Positions 5,103 to 5,104 of a stretch of 5,104 nucleotides of DNA are shown here, piece after piece (within the stretch, counting starts at the first letter, position 1; every line of letters begins with the position of its first letter). Under the pieces are notes generated by a model. The model searched no databases. It had not been told where the DNA came from and saw nothing but the letters and a program-made list of their open reading frames with translations. Made by a program: the position numbers and the translations under genes. Origin of the DNA: Armatimonadota bacterium (GTDB lineage Bacteria > Armatimonadota > Armatimonadia > Armatimonadales > Armatimonadaceae); contig JACMMA010000157.1 of NCBI GenBank assembly GCA_014379275.1, forward strand, positions 1 through 5,104, written 5' to 3'.

Positions 5103-5104
5103 AC

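Overview
This is a GC-rich bacterial window with four genes and one well-resolved riboswitch. No gene fixes the phylum. The ankyrin protein carries an N-terminal segment of the LPERPNL...HLK...QAKDLL / LxxAQLVLAREYGFxSW type. I associate this type, from general knowledge only, with Acidobacteriota, Planctomycetota, Armatimonadota and similar soil or environmental lineages. A classical T-box leader points to a lineage that keeps T-boxes (Bacillota, Actinobacteriota, Chloroflexota, Deinococcota and a few others). An Armatimonadota- or Chloroflexota-like source is a reasonable guess, but it is inference.

Layout. (1) 3-1223, minus strand: an RhlE-type DEAD-box RNA helicase, cut off at its C-terminus by the window edge, with a good Shine-Dalgarno site and a long leader behind a possible extended -10 promoter. 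(2) 1224-1744: no gene. It holds the helicase leader and a striking nested palindrome (about 1469-1738). In it, two 59-nt imperfect inverted arms enclose a perfect 34-bp inverted repeat with a 3-nt loop. (3) 1745-2329, minus: a 194-residue protein with two membrane helices, resembling DUF3592. (4) 2409-3908, minus: a 499-residue ankyrin-repeat protein with a strong SD and a near-consensus promoter (TTGACA-17-TATACT). A 79-nt gap with a hairpin separates it from the membrane-protein gene, so the two may share a transcript. (5) 4067-4156: a divergent promoter region rich in small palindromes. (6) 4157-4487, plus: a full T-box riboswitch. It has Stem I with a K-turn, a Stem IIA/B-like pseudoknot, Stem III, a T-box bulge, and mutually exclusive antiterminator and terminator. 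(7) 4539 to the window end, plus: a protein with two SnoaL/NTF2-like domains, truncated at its C-terminus.

The most interesting point is the wiring. A tRNA-sensing T-box, which normally controls aminoacyl-tRNA synthetases or amino-acid biosynthesis and transport genes, sits 51 nt upstream of a SnoaL-like gene. The acceptor-binding tetranucleotide UGGU implies a tRNA with discriminator base A. Together with the specifier-loop sequence this fits tRNA-Val (GUC) better than tRNA-Gly (GGU). The second notable item is the nested palindromic element between the helicase and the membrane-protein gene.
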